From Planctomycetota bacterium (lineage in GTDB: Bacteria; Planctomycetota; Phycisphaerae; UBA1845; PWPN01): DNA of 64,000 bases. The stretch is from contig JAKPHF010000078.1 of the NCBI GenBank assembly GCA_029550525.1, positions 1 through 64,000 on the forward strand, read 5' to 3'. Below, one piece after another: positions 52,948 through 61,457 of this stretch. The first letter of the stretch is position 1. Every line of letters starts with the position of its first letter. A model generated the notes under the pieces. It worked only from the letters and a program-made list of their open reading frames with translations. It was not told the origin of the DNA and ran no database searches. The position numbers and the translations under genes are program-made.

Positions 52948-53813
52948 TGGAAAAAGCTATCAGCTATCAGCTATCAGCTGTAAGCAGGCGAAGAGCTATA
53001 GGCTATAGGCTGTTGGCTGTAAGCCAGACGGTGATGGTCGGCTGCTTCTGGCTGCTGGCTGGGTGCTCGCAATCGAACGCGACGAGTGAGCGGGCGACGC
53101 CGACCGACGAGCCGTTGCACGTGCGAATCCTGGAGACGTTCCAGTTGTCGGACGCCGACGCCTGGATCTTCCGCACGCCCGAGCTGTGGACCGTCGCCGA
53201 CGAACAGGGCCGTCGCTACCTGCAGATGCACGAGCCCCCGGCCCGGCCCATGCTACCGGGCATACGGCGGCCGCAGGAGTATGCGATCTACGCCCCCTAC
53301 GAGTTCCGCTCGTTCTCGCTGTCCTGCTTCGTGCGAGTGGACCGCGATCCGGCGACCAAAGCCCGCGATGCCGTCATCATCTTCGGCCGCCAGGACGACA
53401 CGCACCTCTATTACGTGCACTTGTCCGGCTTGTCGGACGGCGTTCATAACACGATCATCCGAGTGGACGGTCAAACCCGCCAGCGGATCCTGCCCGACAA
53501 TTTCCACCCCGCGCCGGTCATGACCGACCGCGAGTGGCACAAGGTGGACGTGCTGCGCAACGCCGACACGGGACTCATCCAGGTCTACGTGGACGCATAC
53601 GACGAGGCGACGGCTCGGCCCTACTTCGAGGTCACCGACCGCACGTATGAGTGGGGCCACCTGGCCCTGGGCTCGTTCGACGACTTCGCCAGCTTCGCCC
53701 AGATTCGCATCGAAGGCGAGGCTCGCAAGCCGGCTACCCCGCCCACCGCGGACCGCGCCGCCCCGGCCTCGCAACCGGAATCCGCGACGGCTGCGCCGAA
53801 ACGGATACAATAG
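52944..53813 (+). CDS. Lipoprotein whose signal peptide is partly encoded by a word repeat
   Basis: 289 residues if started at ATG 52944, which overlaps the pyrE stop. Residues 3-30 (AISYQLSAVSRRRAIGYRLL) are the translation of an AGCTATC repeat array. They nevertheless supply the basic n-region (RRR) and part of the hydrophobic helix that ends in the lipobox LLAGC at residue 41. An internal start at ATG 53034 would leave only 10 residues before the Cys, too short for a lipoprotein signal. The mature part looks like a concanavalin/LamG-type beta sandwich (FRSFSLSCFVRVD, REWHKVDVLRNADTGLIQVYVD). tsaB follows after 5 bases. Confidence 0.8.
   Translation: MMEKAISYQLSAVSRRRAIGYRLLAVSQTVMVGCFWLLAGCSQSNATSERATPTDEPLHVRILETFQLSDADAWIFRTPELWTVADEQGRRYLQMHEPPARPMLPGIRRPQEYAIYAPYEFRSFSLSCFVRVDRDPATKARDAVIIFGRQDDTHLYYVHLSGLSDGVHNTIIRVDGQTRQRILPDNFHPAPVMTDREWHKVDVLRNADTGLIQVYVDAYDEATARPYFEVTDRTYEWGHLALGSFDDFASFAQIRIEGEARKPATPPTADRAAPASQPESATAAPKRIQ
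52953..53029 (+). repeat. AGCTATC heptad array inside a coding region
   Basis: AAGCTATCAGCTATCAGCTA then TCAGCTGTAAGC, GAGCTATAGGCTATAGGC and TGTTGGCTGTAAGCCAG. The 7-base period is nearly perfect in the first 25 bases. It is translated as the N-terminus of the lipoprotein. Confidence 0.85.
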
Positions 53814-53818
53814 CCCGC

Positions 53819-54583
53819 ATGCTTGATTCAAACGCCCGCATCCTGGCCCTGGAGACGTCCGGCCAAACCGGCAGCGTGGCCATCGGCACGGCCGACGGCG
53901 TCATCGCCGCCGAGCAGTTGCCCGTCGATGTGCGCCATGCGTCGGAGCTCATGCCGGCCGTGCAGCGGCTCATCGCTCAGCCGGGCTGGGCGCCCGACTC
54001 CATCACCGACGTGTTCATCTCCATCGGCCCGGGCAGCTTCACCGGTTTGCGCATCGCAGTGAGCGTGGCCCGCACGCTGGCGTGGTCGATCGGGGCCCGG
54101 ATCGTCGCCGTGCCCACCATGGATGCGCTGGCCCGCAACGCCCTGCTCGCCGATCCGCCCCCCGCTCATGTGGCCATGATCGTGGACGCAAAGCGCGCTC
54201 AGGTGTACACGGCGTGTTACCGCATTGAACCTTCCGCGCCGGTTGATGCCTCCAGTTCCTCCGCGTCGTGGCGATGCGTCGAAGTCATCGGGGCATGCCT
54301 GGCCGAGCCGCGCGAGTTCCTCTCGCGATGCCCGCATCCGGTATCGGTGCTGGGTGAAGGCATCCCGCGTCATCGCGCAGCCATCGAAGCCGCCGGGGCG
54401 CAGATTCTTCCCGAATCGCTGTGGGCCGGGCGGGCGCAAGCGGTCCTCGCCGCCGGCTTGGAAAAAGCCCGGGCAGGAGCATTCACGCCGGCCCGCGAAC
54501 TGGTCCCGATGTACATCCGTCGGCCCGAAATGGAAGAACGCTGGGAAGCACGTCAGGCCGCCGCCCGTCAGGCCAACTCCTGA
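53819..54583 (+). CDS. tsaB: tRNA threonylcarbamoyladenosine biosynthesis protein TsaB
   Basis: 254 residues. It pairs with TsaD to attach threonylcarbamoyl to A37 of tRNAs. ILALETSGQTGSVAIG is the nucleotide-fold start, and ISIGPGSFTGLRIAVSVART the family signature. HASELMPAVQ keeps the position of the TsaD metal-binding His region in degenerate form, as usual for TsaB. Start at ATG 53819, 5 bases after the preceding stop, implying an operon. Confidence 0.93.
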   Translation: MLDSNARILALETSGQTGSVAIGTADGVIAAEQLPVDVRHASELMPAVQRLIAQPGWAPDSITDVFISIGPGSFTGLRIAVSVARTLAWSIGARIVAVPTMDALARNALLADPPPAHVAMIVDAKRAQVYTACYRIEPSAPVDASSSSASWRCVEVIGACLAEPREFLSRCPHPVSVLGEGIPRHRAAIEAAGAQILPESLWAGRAQAVLAAGLEKARAGAFTPARELVPMYIRRPEMEERWEARQAAARQANS

Positions 54584-54955
54584 AGAACTGCAACCTCCCT
54601 GTACATCATCACGGTGTTCACCGGATGCGTGTACGGACCCGCGTCGAATGGCTCCACCTCCGCTTTCCGGGAGTCACGTAAGAGTTGCCCGGAAAATGTG
54701 GATTCGGTCACCACGGCCTATACTCGAACGTCTGCATCCGGGTTTGATCCGCACGAGTGAGCAACCGTGATGCCGTACCCGGTGTTCTGCGCAGCGATCT
54801 GCTGCCTGGGGCCACACATGGAGACACAGAGAAAACCGGTTACCGGAAAAAGCTGTCAGCTATCAGCTTTCAATTGTCAGCCAGATCAGGTATTCGCCAG
54901 AGGTCTGGCTCACAGCTCATAGCTGACAGCCTTCGTACTACAGAGGCTTCGTCCC
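54584..54955. other. Spacer with an inverted pair of AGCTNTNAGC word arrays
   Basis: No gene. 54818-54835 contains GGAGACACAGAGAAAACC. 54848-54874 (AAGCTGTCAGCTATCAGC) and 54905-54932 (GGCTCACAGCTCATAGCTGA) are imperfect reverse complements and could form one long hairpin just before the next gene. Confidence 0.65.
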
Positions 54956-57900
54956 ATGCGTATCGCCTCTGCCGCGAGGAACCTGCAAGACGATCATGTA
55001 ACCGGACCCATGGTGGTGCCGAGTCTGATGGGCAGGTTCGTACATCGGCTTCCAACGACTCTGGTCCGACTGATTCGCGAGCATCCAGTGATCAGCGCCG
55101 GTATCGCGGTCAGTGTGCTTGTGGTGGCACTGATGTCGCACGATGTGAGCCGCAGCCGCCTTATCCGTCCGACGTCGCTGCAGGCTTCGCACCTGGCGAA
55201 CGGCTCAGCCGCTCCGGCCGTTGATTCGGGCCCCACCACGGCCGCCCTCGGCGGGCCAACAACCGGGACAAGCACTGCTCCTCTCCCAGCCACGCAGTCG
55301 TCCAGCTCCATCCCGCTCGAAGACAGCGGCATCCGACTGCTCGGGGCTGGCGCCGTCGCCTGGGGTGACTACGACAACGACGGCGACCTCGATCTGATCA
55401 TCTCCGGGCGCACGAACAACCAGTCGATGACCGCGCTGTACCGTAACGACGCGGGCACGTTTGCGCACACCAATGCCCAGTTTGTAGCCACATGGAACGC
55501 TTCCGTTGCGTGGGGCGACGTCGATCTGGACGGCGATCTCGATCTGGCCATCGCGGGCCAAACCGCGACCGGCCCTGTCTGCCGCGTGTACCAGAACCAT
55601 GGTGGAGCCTTCACCGACCTTCACGCCGCCACGACCGGAGCAGGGTTCGCGTCGCTGGCCTGGGCGGACATGGACAACGACGGGCAGCTCGATCTGGCCG
55701 TCGCCGGATCCAACCTCGTCCGTGTCTACCGCAATCGCGACGGCATCTTTGAACCCACCGCCGCCAGCCTCGGTGGAGCTCAGTTCGGCGCGGTGGCCTG
55801 GAGCGATTGCGACGGCGACGGCGACTATGACTTGGCTGTCGCAGGGGAACACAACACCGGCGCCAAGCTCGAGGCTGTGGGCCGGTTGTTTCGCAATCAG
55901 GGCGAGCATGAGTTCACGGAGGTGGACGCGGACCTTCCGTCACTGGCCAACGCCTCACTAGCCTGGGCGGACTACGATGCCGACGGCGATCCGGATCTGG
56001 CGATCTGCGGCTTCCGGCCCGAAGGCGCGATCTGTCGCGTGTACCGCAACGACGGGGCCGACACCTTCACCGACATACTGGCCGGCCTGACCGGCGTCGG
56101 CGCGGGCGCTCTTGCCTGGGGCGATTACGATAATGATGGAGACCCCGATCTGGTCGTCTCCGGCTTCCACTACATCGAAGACGAAAGCGGAGCGGGCGAG
56201 CAAGTCCGCCTGACTCGACTCTACCGCAACGAAGGCAACGACCAGTTCACCGCGGTGGACGTTCCGCTGGAGCCCGTGCATTACGGCTCGCTGGCATGGG
56301 GCGACTACGACAATGACGGCGATCTCGACCTGGCGGTCAGCGGATTCGATTGCAGCTACCAGCCCATCACCCGCATCTACCGCAACAACGCCGCGGTGGC
56401 GAACGCGCCGCCATCGCCTCCGGGCAATCTCACGTCGGAGATCGTAGGCGATGCCGTCACGTTTCGCTGGACGGCAGCCCATGATGCCGAAACGCCGGCG
56501 GCCGGCTTGCTCTACCAGCTTCGCGTGGGCACTCGACCCGGCCGGGACGATGTTCACACGGGCATGGCCGACTTGACCTCGGGCTGGAGGCGGACGGCAG
56601 GCCCGACCGGCGCGCATCAGGGTTTGTCGTGGACGCTCCGCGGGCTGACCAACCCACCCTACTACTGGAGCGTCCAGGCAGTCGATGCCGCCTACGCAGG
56701 CTCGGCCTGGGCGCCCGAAGCCGTTGCGAATTGGTCGCGAGTTCACAACGCCACCCAGGGCACGTGGCACCCGACCATCCAGGAGGCCATCGACAGCGCC
56801 AACTATGGCGACGAAATCGTGCTGAGCCCGGGGGTCTACAGCGGTCCGGGGAACTGGGAGATCAACCCGAACAGCGAGCTGCCGCCGGAGGATATTCGCG
56901 AAGTCACCATCCGTAGCGTCGATCCGTCGGACCCGCGAGTCGTGGCTGCCACGGTCATCGATTGTGCCGCGCCGCCCGCGCGAGTGCCCCGGCGAGCGTT
57001 CCAATTCGTCTCCGGCGAGGGTACCAACATGGTTCTGGCCGGCCTGACCATCCGCGGCGCCAGGGCGGCAGCGGGCGGAGGAACCTCGGCCGACGGCGGC
57101 GCCATCCGGTGTGTGGCCAGCAGTCCGACCATTCGCCACTGTGTCTTCGACACGTGTGCAAGTCCTGCCCGCGGCGGCGCGATCGCCATCCTCGGATCGC
57201 ATACGCACATCGCTCCGGACATCCGCGACTGCATCTTCGTGGGAAACCGCGCCGAATCGGGCGGAGGCGCCGTGTATCTCGCGGATACGCACCTCACCTT
57301 CCAGAGTTGCACGTTTCAAGGCAACAGCGCCGGGGATGGGGGCGCGGTCCTGGTTGAAGCGAATACGTCACGGGAGATTTGGTGGCGCAACTGCGCATTC
57401 GACGCCAACCACGCCAGCCAGCGAGGCGGAGCCGTCTGTACAGGCCCGGACATCGCGACATACGTGCAAAACTGTACCTTCACCAACAACGTGGCCCAGG
57501 AAGGCGGCGGGCTGCGCATCCTGTCGAGCGCCGGCGTCGTGCTGACCAACTGCATTCTGTGGGCCAATCGTGACGCCGGCGGAACCGGCGAGACCGCACA
57601 GATCCGCGCAAATCAGAATGCCTTCGTAAACTATTCGCACGTGCAGGGCTGGACGGGTCTGATGAACGGACTGTTCGCCACCGGACGGGACCCCCTCCTG
57701 TTGGACGTGGACGGACCGGACGACGACCCGGCCACCTGGCAGGACAACCGGTTGGGGCTCACGCGGTTTTCGCTCTGCATCAACGGAGCCGACCCGGGCC
57801 TGAGCTACGACGGGCAGACCGATGCCGCCGGCCAGCCGCGGGTGTATGCCTGCCAGGCGGATATTGGGGCGTACGAGTCGGCGTTCTCATGGCCGCCGGC

Positions 57901-58108
57901 CGACCTCGACAGTGACTGCCACGTGGATGCCAGCGATCTGGAAATCTTCGTTCCGTGCAGCACCGGCGCCGGCGTCCCGGTTTACGAGCCGGCCTGCATG
58001 GATGCGGATCTGGACACGGACGGCGACGTCGATGCGGACGATTTCGCCATCTTCCAACGCTGTTGGAGCGGCCCCGACCACTTTTCAATCCGCACCTGCA
58101 TGGATTAG
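54956..58108 (+). CDS. Giant FG-GAP / fibronectin-like / right-handed beta-helix / dockerin surface protein
   Basis: 1050 residues. An N-terminal helix (PVISAGIAVSVLVVALM) after a long basic leader acts as signal or anchor; in-frame ATGs at 55010 and 55028 are possible starts. Residues of about 125-480 hold seven FG-GAP repeats with calcium loops (GDYDNDGDLDLII, GDVDLDGDLDLAI, CDGDGDYDLAV and others). A fibronectin-like segment is at about 485-600. From about 610 to 920 is a right-handed parallel beta-helix (TIQEAIDSANYGDEIVLSPG, then repeated GGAI/GGAV turns with CxF strands). Two dockerin-like loops end it: DLDSDCHVDASDLEIFVPC and DLDTDGDVDADDFAIFQRC. It is probably a calcium-dependent surface adhesin or polysaccharide-binding protein. 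Confidence 0.9.
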   Translation: MRIASAARNLQDDHVTGPMVVPSLMGRFVHRLPTTLVRLIREHPVISAGIAVSVLVVALMSHDVSRSRLIRPTSLQASHLANGSAAPAVDSGPTTAALGGPTTGTSTAPLPATQSSSSIPLEDSGIRLLGAGAVAWGDYDNDGDLDLIISGRTNNQSMTALYRNDAGTFAHTNAQFVATWNASVAWGDVDLDGDLDLAIAGQTATGPVCRVYQNHGGAFTDLHAATTGAGFASLAWADMDNDGQLDLAVAGSNLVRVYRNRDGIFEPTAASLGGAQFGAVAWSDCDGDGDYDLAVAGEHNTGAKLEAVGRLFRNQGEHEFTEVDADLPSLANASLAWADYDADGDPDLAICGFRPEGAICRVYRNDGADTFTDILAGLTGVGAGALAWGDYDNDGDPDLVVSGFHYIEDESGAGEQVRLTRLYRNEGNDQFTAVDVPLEPVHYGSLAWGDYDNDGDLDLAVSGFDCSYQPITRIYRNNAAVANAPPSPPGNLTSEIVGDAVTFRWTAAHDAETPAAGLLYQLRVGTRPGRDDVHTGMADLTSGWRRTAGPTGAHQGLSWTLRGLTNPPYYWSVQAVDAAYAGSAWAPEAVANWSRVHNATQGTWHPTIQEAIDSANYGDEIVLSPGVYSGPGNWEINPNSELPPEDIREVTIRSVDPSDPRVVAATVIDCAAPPARVPRRAFQFVSGEGTNMVLAGLTIRGARAAAGGGTSADGGAIRCVASSPTIRHCVFDTCASPARGGAIAILGSHTHIAPDIRDCIFVGNRAESGGGAVYLADTHLTFQSCTFQGNSAGDGGAVLVEANTSREIWWRNCAFDANHASQRGGAVCTGPDIATYVQNCTFTNNVAQEGGGLRILSSAGVVLTNCILWANRDAGGTGETAQIRANQNAFVNYSHVQGWTGLMNGLFATGRDPLLLDVDGPDDDPATWQDNRLGLTRFSLCINGADPGLSYDGQTDAAGQPRVYACQADIGAYESAFSWPPADLDSDCHVDASDLEIFVPCSTGAGVPVYEPACMDADLDTDGDVDADDFAIFQRCWSGPDHFSIRTCMD

Positions 58109-58436
58109 TGCCTCGGTGAACGGGCGTCCCGCCCGCCTCTCGTTCATCAGGAAGCACCATCCTGAGCAATGCAGGGTCGCATATCTCTCCCTATAGATCA
58201 GTCTGTTCGCATTCGTCTTTTTGTCCGCAGATTGACGCAGATGACACAGATTTAGAAGAGCGTCCGCTTAGCGCGCTCCCTGCGGATGGTATGCTTGTCC
58301 GGCGGCTTGTCTACCGGCCGAAGGCGGGTAAGATGCCCGCCCCCCCAACACAAAATCTGCGACAACCTGCGCAATCTGCGGACAGCTCCGCTTCGCAGTG
58401 TGCGAGGCGGCGAAAGCGCGGTGCTGCGCACGCGGT
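58109..58436. other. Spacer with GCAGAT word arrays and GC hairpins
   Basis: GGGCGTCCCGCCCGCC near 58123, CCGCAGATTGACGCAGATG and ACACAGATTTAG at 58228-58256, AGGCGGGTAAGATGCCCGCC near 58321, and ATCTGCGACAACCTGCGC with AATCTGCGGAC at 58354-58384. The two GCAGAT arrays are inverted relative to each other, about 100 bp apart. No gene. Confidence 0.65.
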
Positions 58437-59189
58437 TCAGTTGTGGTCGAGAACCGTTTTGATCAGCCCGACCACGCCGGTGAGCAGAAGGCTGAAGATG
58501 AGCAGAAACAGCAGGACGGCCACGCAGAAGATAACCAGCGGCCAGGCCGTGCTGAACACGCCGGTATCGGACTTGGTGACCTGGGCGAAGATGAAAGCGA
58601 TCACGCCGAACAGGGCGATCGCCCCGAGCGAACCACGAAGATTGCCCGTGAGCGGGGCCATTCGCACGGTCAGGCAGACAACCAGGTACAGGAACAGCAG
58701 CGTGTGCCAGTCGTGCAGGTCGCTGGCCCGGACGACCGCCACGAGGTGTTCGACCAGATTGAGTGTCCCGCGAATCGTATCGAAGAACGCCGGCAGACTG
58801 ATGGGCAAGAGCGTGTGATTGAACTGGACCTGCCGCATGGCATCCACGAACGGCGTGCCGAAATACCGCGCCGTCCAGTAGATGGCGACCGCGCAGCCGG
58901 CCATGGGCAGCAGCGCGAGAATGATGGAGCCCACGATCGGCACCTTGCTTTGCGTGGGCTCGCCGGTCTGCGGCTCGCAGGATTCGTTGTCCTTGACCAG
59001 CGTGGTGTTGTTGACCGTGCCGCCGGTCACCAACGTCCCCACGATGTAGCCCAACTGAGCGACGAGCGTGCCGGGCAACAGGAGCGAGTTGACGATCTTG
59101 GGCTGGACGAGGCTGCTCCACAACCGGTGCACGCCCAGCGCCGAGAACACGATCACCGACAGCCAGAACGTCATCGCCGCATATTCCAT
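58437..59189 (-). CDS. Multi-spanning membrane protein of unknown function
   Basis: 250 residues from ATG 59189 (GGAGGAG upstream). About five membrane helices: YAAMTFWLSVIVFSALGV, SIILALLPMAGCAVAIYW, LLFLYLVVCLTV, AIALFGVIAFIFAQV and LVIFCVAVLLFLLIFSLLL. A charged loop with NNTTLVKDNESCEPQTGEP separates the first pair. No transporter signature is seen. Members of this layout occur in planctomycetes without assigned role. It is divergent from the non-coding RNA transcript. Confidence 0.8.
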   Translation of the reverse strand: MEYAAMTFWLSVIVFSALGVHRLWSSLVQPKIVNSLLLPGTLVAQLGYIVGTLVTGGTVNNTTLVKDNESCEPQTGEPTQSKVPIVGSIILALLPMAGCAVAIYWTARYFGTPFVDAMRQVQFNHTLLPISLPAFFDTIRGTLNLVEHLVAVVRASDLHDWHTLLFLYLVVCLTVRMAPLTGNLRGSLGAIALFGVIAFIFAQVTKSDTGVFSTAWPLVIFCVAVLLFLLIFSLLLTGVVGLIKTVLDHN

Positions 59190-59484
59190 GGCTTCTCCTC
59201 CGGCGCGCACGGGGATTGTCCGCGCGCAACTCGTGCTGACATATCGGCCAACCGGGTCGAGAAAATTGAGCGGATCCGCCGCTTGCGGCATAGCGGCACG
59301 CCCCAGCCGGCGAGACCGCGGGCTTGGCGGTCAAGGCTTTGCAATACACGAACGTTGCCGCCCGCACCCTGTCCCGCACGCCCGCCGGCTGGATCAAAAA
59401 CCGGGCGGCAAGTCAAGCAAAAACCGGCAATTTCCACGGGGATTCGGACAATGCAAATTCCCCGCGCAATTGTTGAAAAACGAT

Positions 59485-59515
59485 TTGCCCATGGGCCAAA
59501 CGTGACGTATATAAT
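59485..59515 (+). promoter_or_regulatory. Promoter of the structured RNA
   Basis: A perfect TATAAT at 59510-59515. TTGCCC at 59485-59490 is a partial -35 with a 19-base spacer. Transcription would start near 59522. Confidence 0.55.
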
Positions 59516-59521
59516 TGGGTG

Positions 59522-59935
59522 ACTGGAGTGATCAGACTCGCGTAAGCTTGCACGGGGGAAGAGATTACCGCGATCTGAGCCAGAACTCATTTCGCGAATC
59601 TCACTTGTGAAAACGAATCGCGAGTCGGATTTGACAGTCGCGCATCGGTGCAGATGACTTCGGCAGATCCTGTCGGAGACAAAGGTCGGGGGCTGAGACA
59701 GCGTGTGACTGTCTCTGTCATATGCCCGGTTCTTCTGTAAGGAGCAGCTTACTGGGCAAGGATGAGTTTGGACATATGGATCGAGCCGCTCATGCGGCAA
59801 TCTAATTTGATGAGCCCCGAGTGGGCCCGGGCACTTGGTTCGTGCAGGCCGACGAACACAAGAGCCAAACTAAAGACGACAACGGCGAACCACGGTTAAC
59901 AAACCCGGGTATCGCCGTTGGTCGTTTTTACGCGC
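59522..59935 (+). ncRNA. Probable structured non-coding RNA of unknown family
   Basis: About 410 bases lie between a consensus TATAAT and a strong intrinsic terminator, with no plausible gene in any frame. Many local helices are visible: CGCGA/TCGCG (59592-59622), CGGCAG/CTGTCG (59661-59675), GAGACAG/CTGTCTC closed by GGGC/GCCC (59690-59727), GTAAG/CTTAC inside GCCC/GGGC (59724-59757), and GCCGC/GCGGC inside GAT/ATC (59779-59802). I checked for the RNase P, tmRNA, SRP RNA and 6S hallmarks and did not find them. The AT-richer composition compared with flanking genes also marks it out. It could be a new regulatory RNA or a diverged known class. Confidence 0.5.
59876..59929 (+). terminator. Intrinsic terminator of the structured RNA
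   Basis: ACGAC-AACGGCGA (59876-59888) pairs with TCGCCGTT-G-GTCGT (59912-59925) with one bulged G, followed by TTTTT. The loop is 23 bases. Confidence 0.8.
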
Positions 59936-60014
59936 GTTTTGAAGCCGTTGAGGTGGACCAGCGTGGCCTGCGTGGGCTTTTTCGAGAAGTGTGCTTACTG
60001 ACGAGGGACTGAGA

Positions 60015-60035
60015 CGGCGGGGTCAAGCCCCGCCG
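60015..60035 (-). repeat. Single hairpin of the two-hairpin repeat family, reverse orientation
   Basis: CGGCGGGG-TCAAG-CCCCGCCG followed by CTCGCTAGCGGG. It is the reverse complement of hairpin 1 in copies 1 and 3. The second hairpin is absent. Confidence 0.7.
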
Positions 60036-60064
60036 CTCGCTAGCGGGATCGGTCTCTGAGAAAG

Positions 60065-60105
60065 AAGCTCGGCTCACAGCTCATAGCCCATAGCTTATGG
60101 CGCTA
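60065..60105 (-). repeat. AGCTNTNAGC word repeat overlapping a stop codon
   Basis: GGCTCACAGCTCATAGCCCA and TAGCTTATGG. On the minus strand these words begin at the TAG stop (60103-60105) of the lipoprotein gene. Confidence 0.75.
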
Positions 60106-60720
60106 CTGCGGACGCGTGGCGGCAGGCGGTGCGGCGGTCTGGCCGGCAAGACGCTCGGCGATTTCGTTCAGCATCATCCGTTCGGCGTGCCGGTCGCGCC
60201 CCACCGCCACCCAATCATCCTCGGTCAGCGTCTGAGGGCCGGTGACACGATCGGTCTGCACGGCGGCCGGCCGGTCGTCCCCCCGCTGCGGCACGAAGGC
60301 TCCACGTTCGGCAACATCGAGCCGCTGCACCTGCACGGCACAGCGAACCAGGACCGAATCACCGCGTTCCACGAGCTGGAGGCGAGCCACCTGGCGCCGG
60401 CGACCGTGAGCCCCGGACAGCACTTCGCGCACACCCGCCTGCTCGTCGTCGGCCCGTTCGGACACTTCCAGCGGCCGCGAGATCAGCAGGGTCCCTGTCG
60501 AAGCGGTCCTATCCAGCCGAAACTTCTCCGTGAACACCTCCGCCGCCACCGGTCGAACCGTCGCGATACTCACGCCGGGAATGCGAACTGTGGAAAACTC
60601 GACCGGCTCCTGCTCGGCCGAACGCCCCGACGGACGAATCAGTTCATCGCAACCCGCGAAGACCGCAACCGACGCGACCAGGAGAATGCGAACAGTCCGG
60701 GCGAGGCCTAGAAGTGCCAT
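60103..60720 (-). CDS. Lipoprotein of unknown function
   Basis: 205 residues from ATG 60720, which has GGAGAG upstream and gives the lipoprotein signal MALLGLARTVRILLVASVAVFAGC (lipobox FAGC). The mature part alternates charged and hydrophobic residues (VEFSTVRIPGVSIATVRPV, TGTLLISRPLEVSERAD), a beta-rich pattern. The C-terminus is Ala/Pro-rich. No family recognised. An earlier ATG at 60801 would place the lipobox too deep. Confidence 0.8.
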   Translation of the reverse strand: MALLGLARTVRILLVASVAVFAGCDELIRPSGRSAEQEPVEFSTVRIPGVSIATVRPVAAEVFTEKFRLDRTASTGTLLISRPLEVSERADDEQAGVREVLSGAHGRRRQVARLQLVERGDSVLVRCAVQVQRLDVAERGAFVPQRGDDRPAAVQTDRVTGPQTLTEDDWVAVGRDRHAERMMLNEIAERLAGQTAAPPAATRPQ

Positions 60721-60935
60721 AATTGAGTCTCTCCAATCCGCTGGCGGGCAAGTCCGCGCCATATCCGCGGACTCCTGTCGTGCCAACTCCCGGCACGGCA
60801 TTATGCGAGCCGCGACATTTTAGTCAAGAAAAGGCTTGATCCCGAAGGAGCTTCGTAAAGCTCGTTTGCTCAAACCGCCGAAGGCATTCAACGCTTTCTG
60901 GCTCAAGCCGGTGTTCCGCGGTATTCTTTTCCGGC

Positions 60936-61457
60936 ATGAGACGGTTTTTCGCGCCGACGCTGTTCAACCTTCTGGCCCCGGGCGTGGGCCTGGTCATGCT
61001 GGGCCGGCCGTGGATCGGCCTGGCGCTGTCGGCGAGTTTTCTGATTGCCGCCGAGCCGGCCATCCTCGGGCTGATCTCGCTTCCGGGGAGCATCCCCCGT
61101 ACGTTCGGCTGGGCAGCCTTGGCCGCCGCCGGGGCCGTATGGGTGATCGGCCAGGGGCTGCTGGCGGCTCGAATTCGCTTCCTGCGAAGCCCGGAACTGC
61201 CCCGGGAAATAGCCATCCTGCACCGGCTGGCCCGCCGCGCTCTGAGCCGCTCGGATTTCGCTGCGGCCCAGGCCGCCATCGCACTGGCCCTGTCCATCGA
61301 CGATGCCGATGCGACGTCGCACGTGCTGCGTGCCCGGGCCCTGAGCGGCACCGGGCGGCAGGCAAAGGCTCGCCGAGCCTGGCTTCTGGCCCGCCGCCTG
61401 GACACGGACGGCAAGCATACCGAAGAGATTGCCCAGCACCTGGGTCCCGCCGAGTAG
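60936..61457 (+). CDS. Small membrane protein with a TPR-like tail
   Basis: 173 residues. Two or three helices (PTLFNLLAPGVGLVMLG, IGLALSASFLIAAEPAIL, WAALAAAGAVWVIGQGLLAA) are followed by a cytoplasmic helical part whose second half resembles a tetratricopeptide pair: RSDFAAAQAAIALALSIDDA then VLRARALSGTGRQAKARRA. Start at ATG 60936, with only a weak ribosome site. Function unknown. It lies on the same strand as clpC. Confidence 0.75.
   Translation: MRRFFAPTLFNLLAPGVGLVMLGRPWIGLALSASFLIAAEPAILGLISLPGSIPRTFGWAALAAAGAVWVIGQGLLAARIRFLRSPELPREIAILHRLARRALSRSDFAAAQAAIALALSIDDADATSHVLRARALSGTGRQAKARRAWLLARRLDTDGKHTEEIAQHLGPAE

Noticed and set aside
53034..53813. Start of the lipoprotein at ATG 53034, excluding the repeat
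   Set aside because: Only 10 residues would precede the lipobox Cys, too short for an N-terminal signal, and no ribosome site is seen.
59730..59757. Resemblance of GTAAGGAGCAGC to the SRP RNA domain IV motif
   Set aside because: The bases form a simple GTAAG/CTTAC hairpin, and the partner strand of the SRP symmetric loop is missing.
59522..59935. tmRNA or RNase P RNA
   Set aside because: There is no tRNA-like end, no tag-like reading frame ending in Ala-Ala-stop, and no GAGGAAAGTCC-type conserved region.
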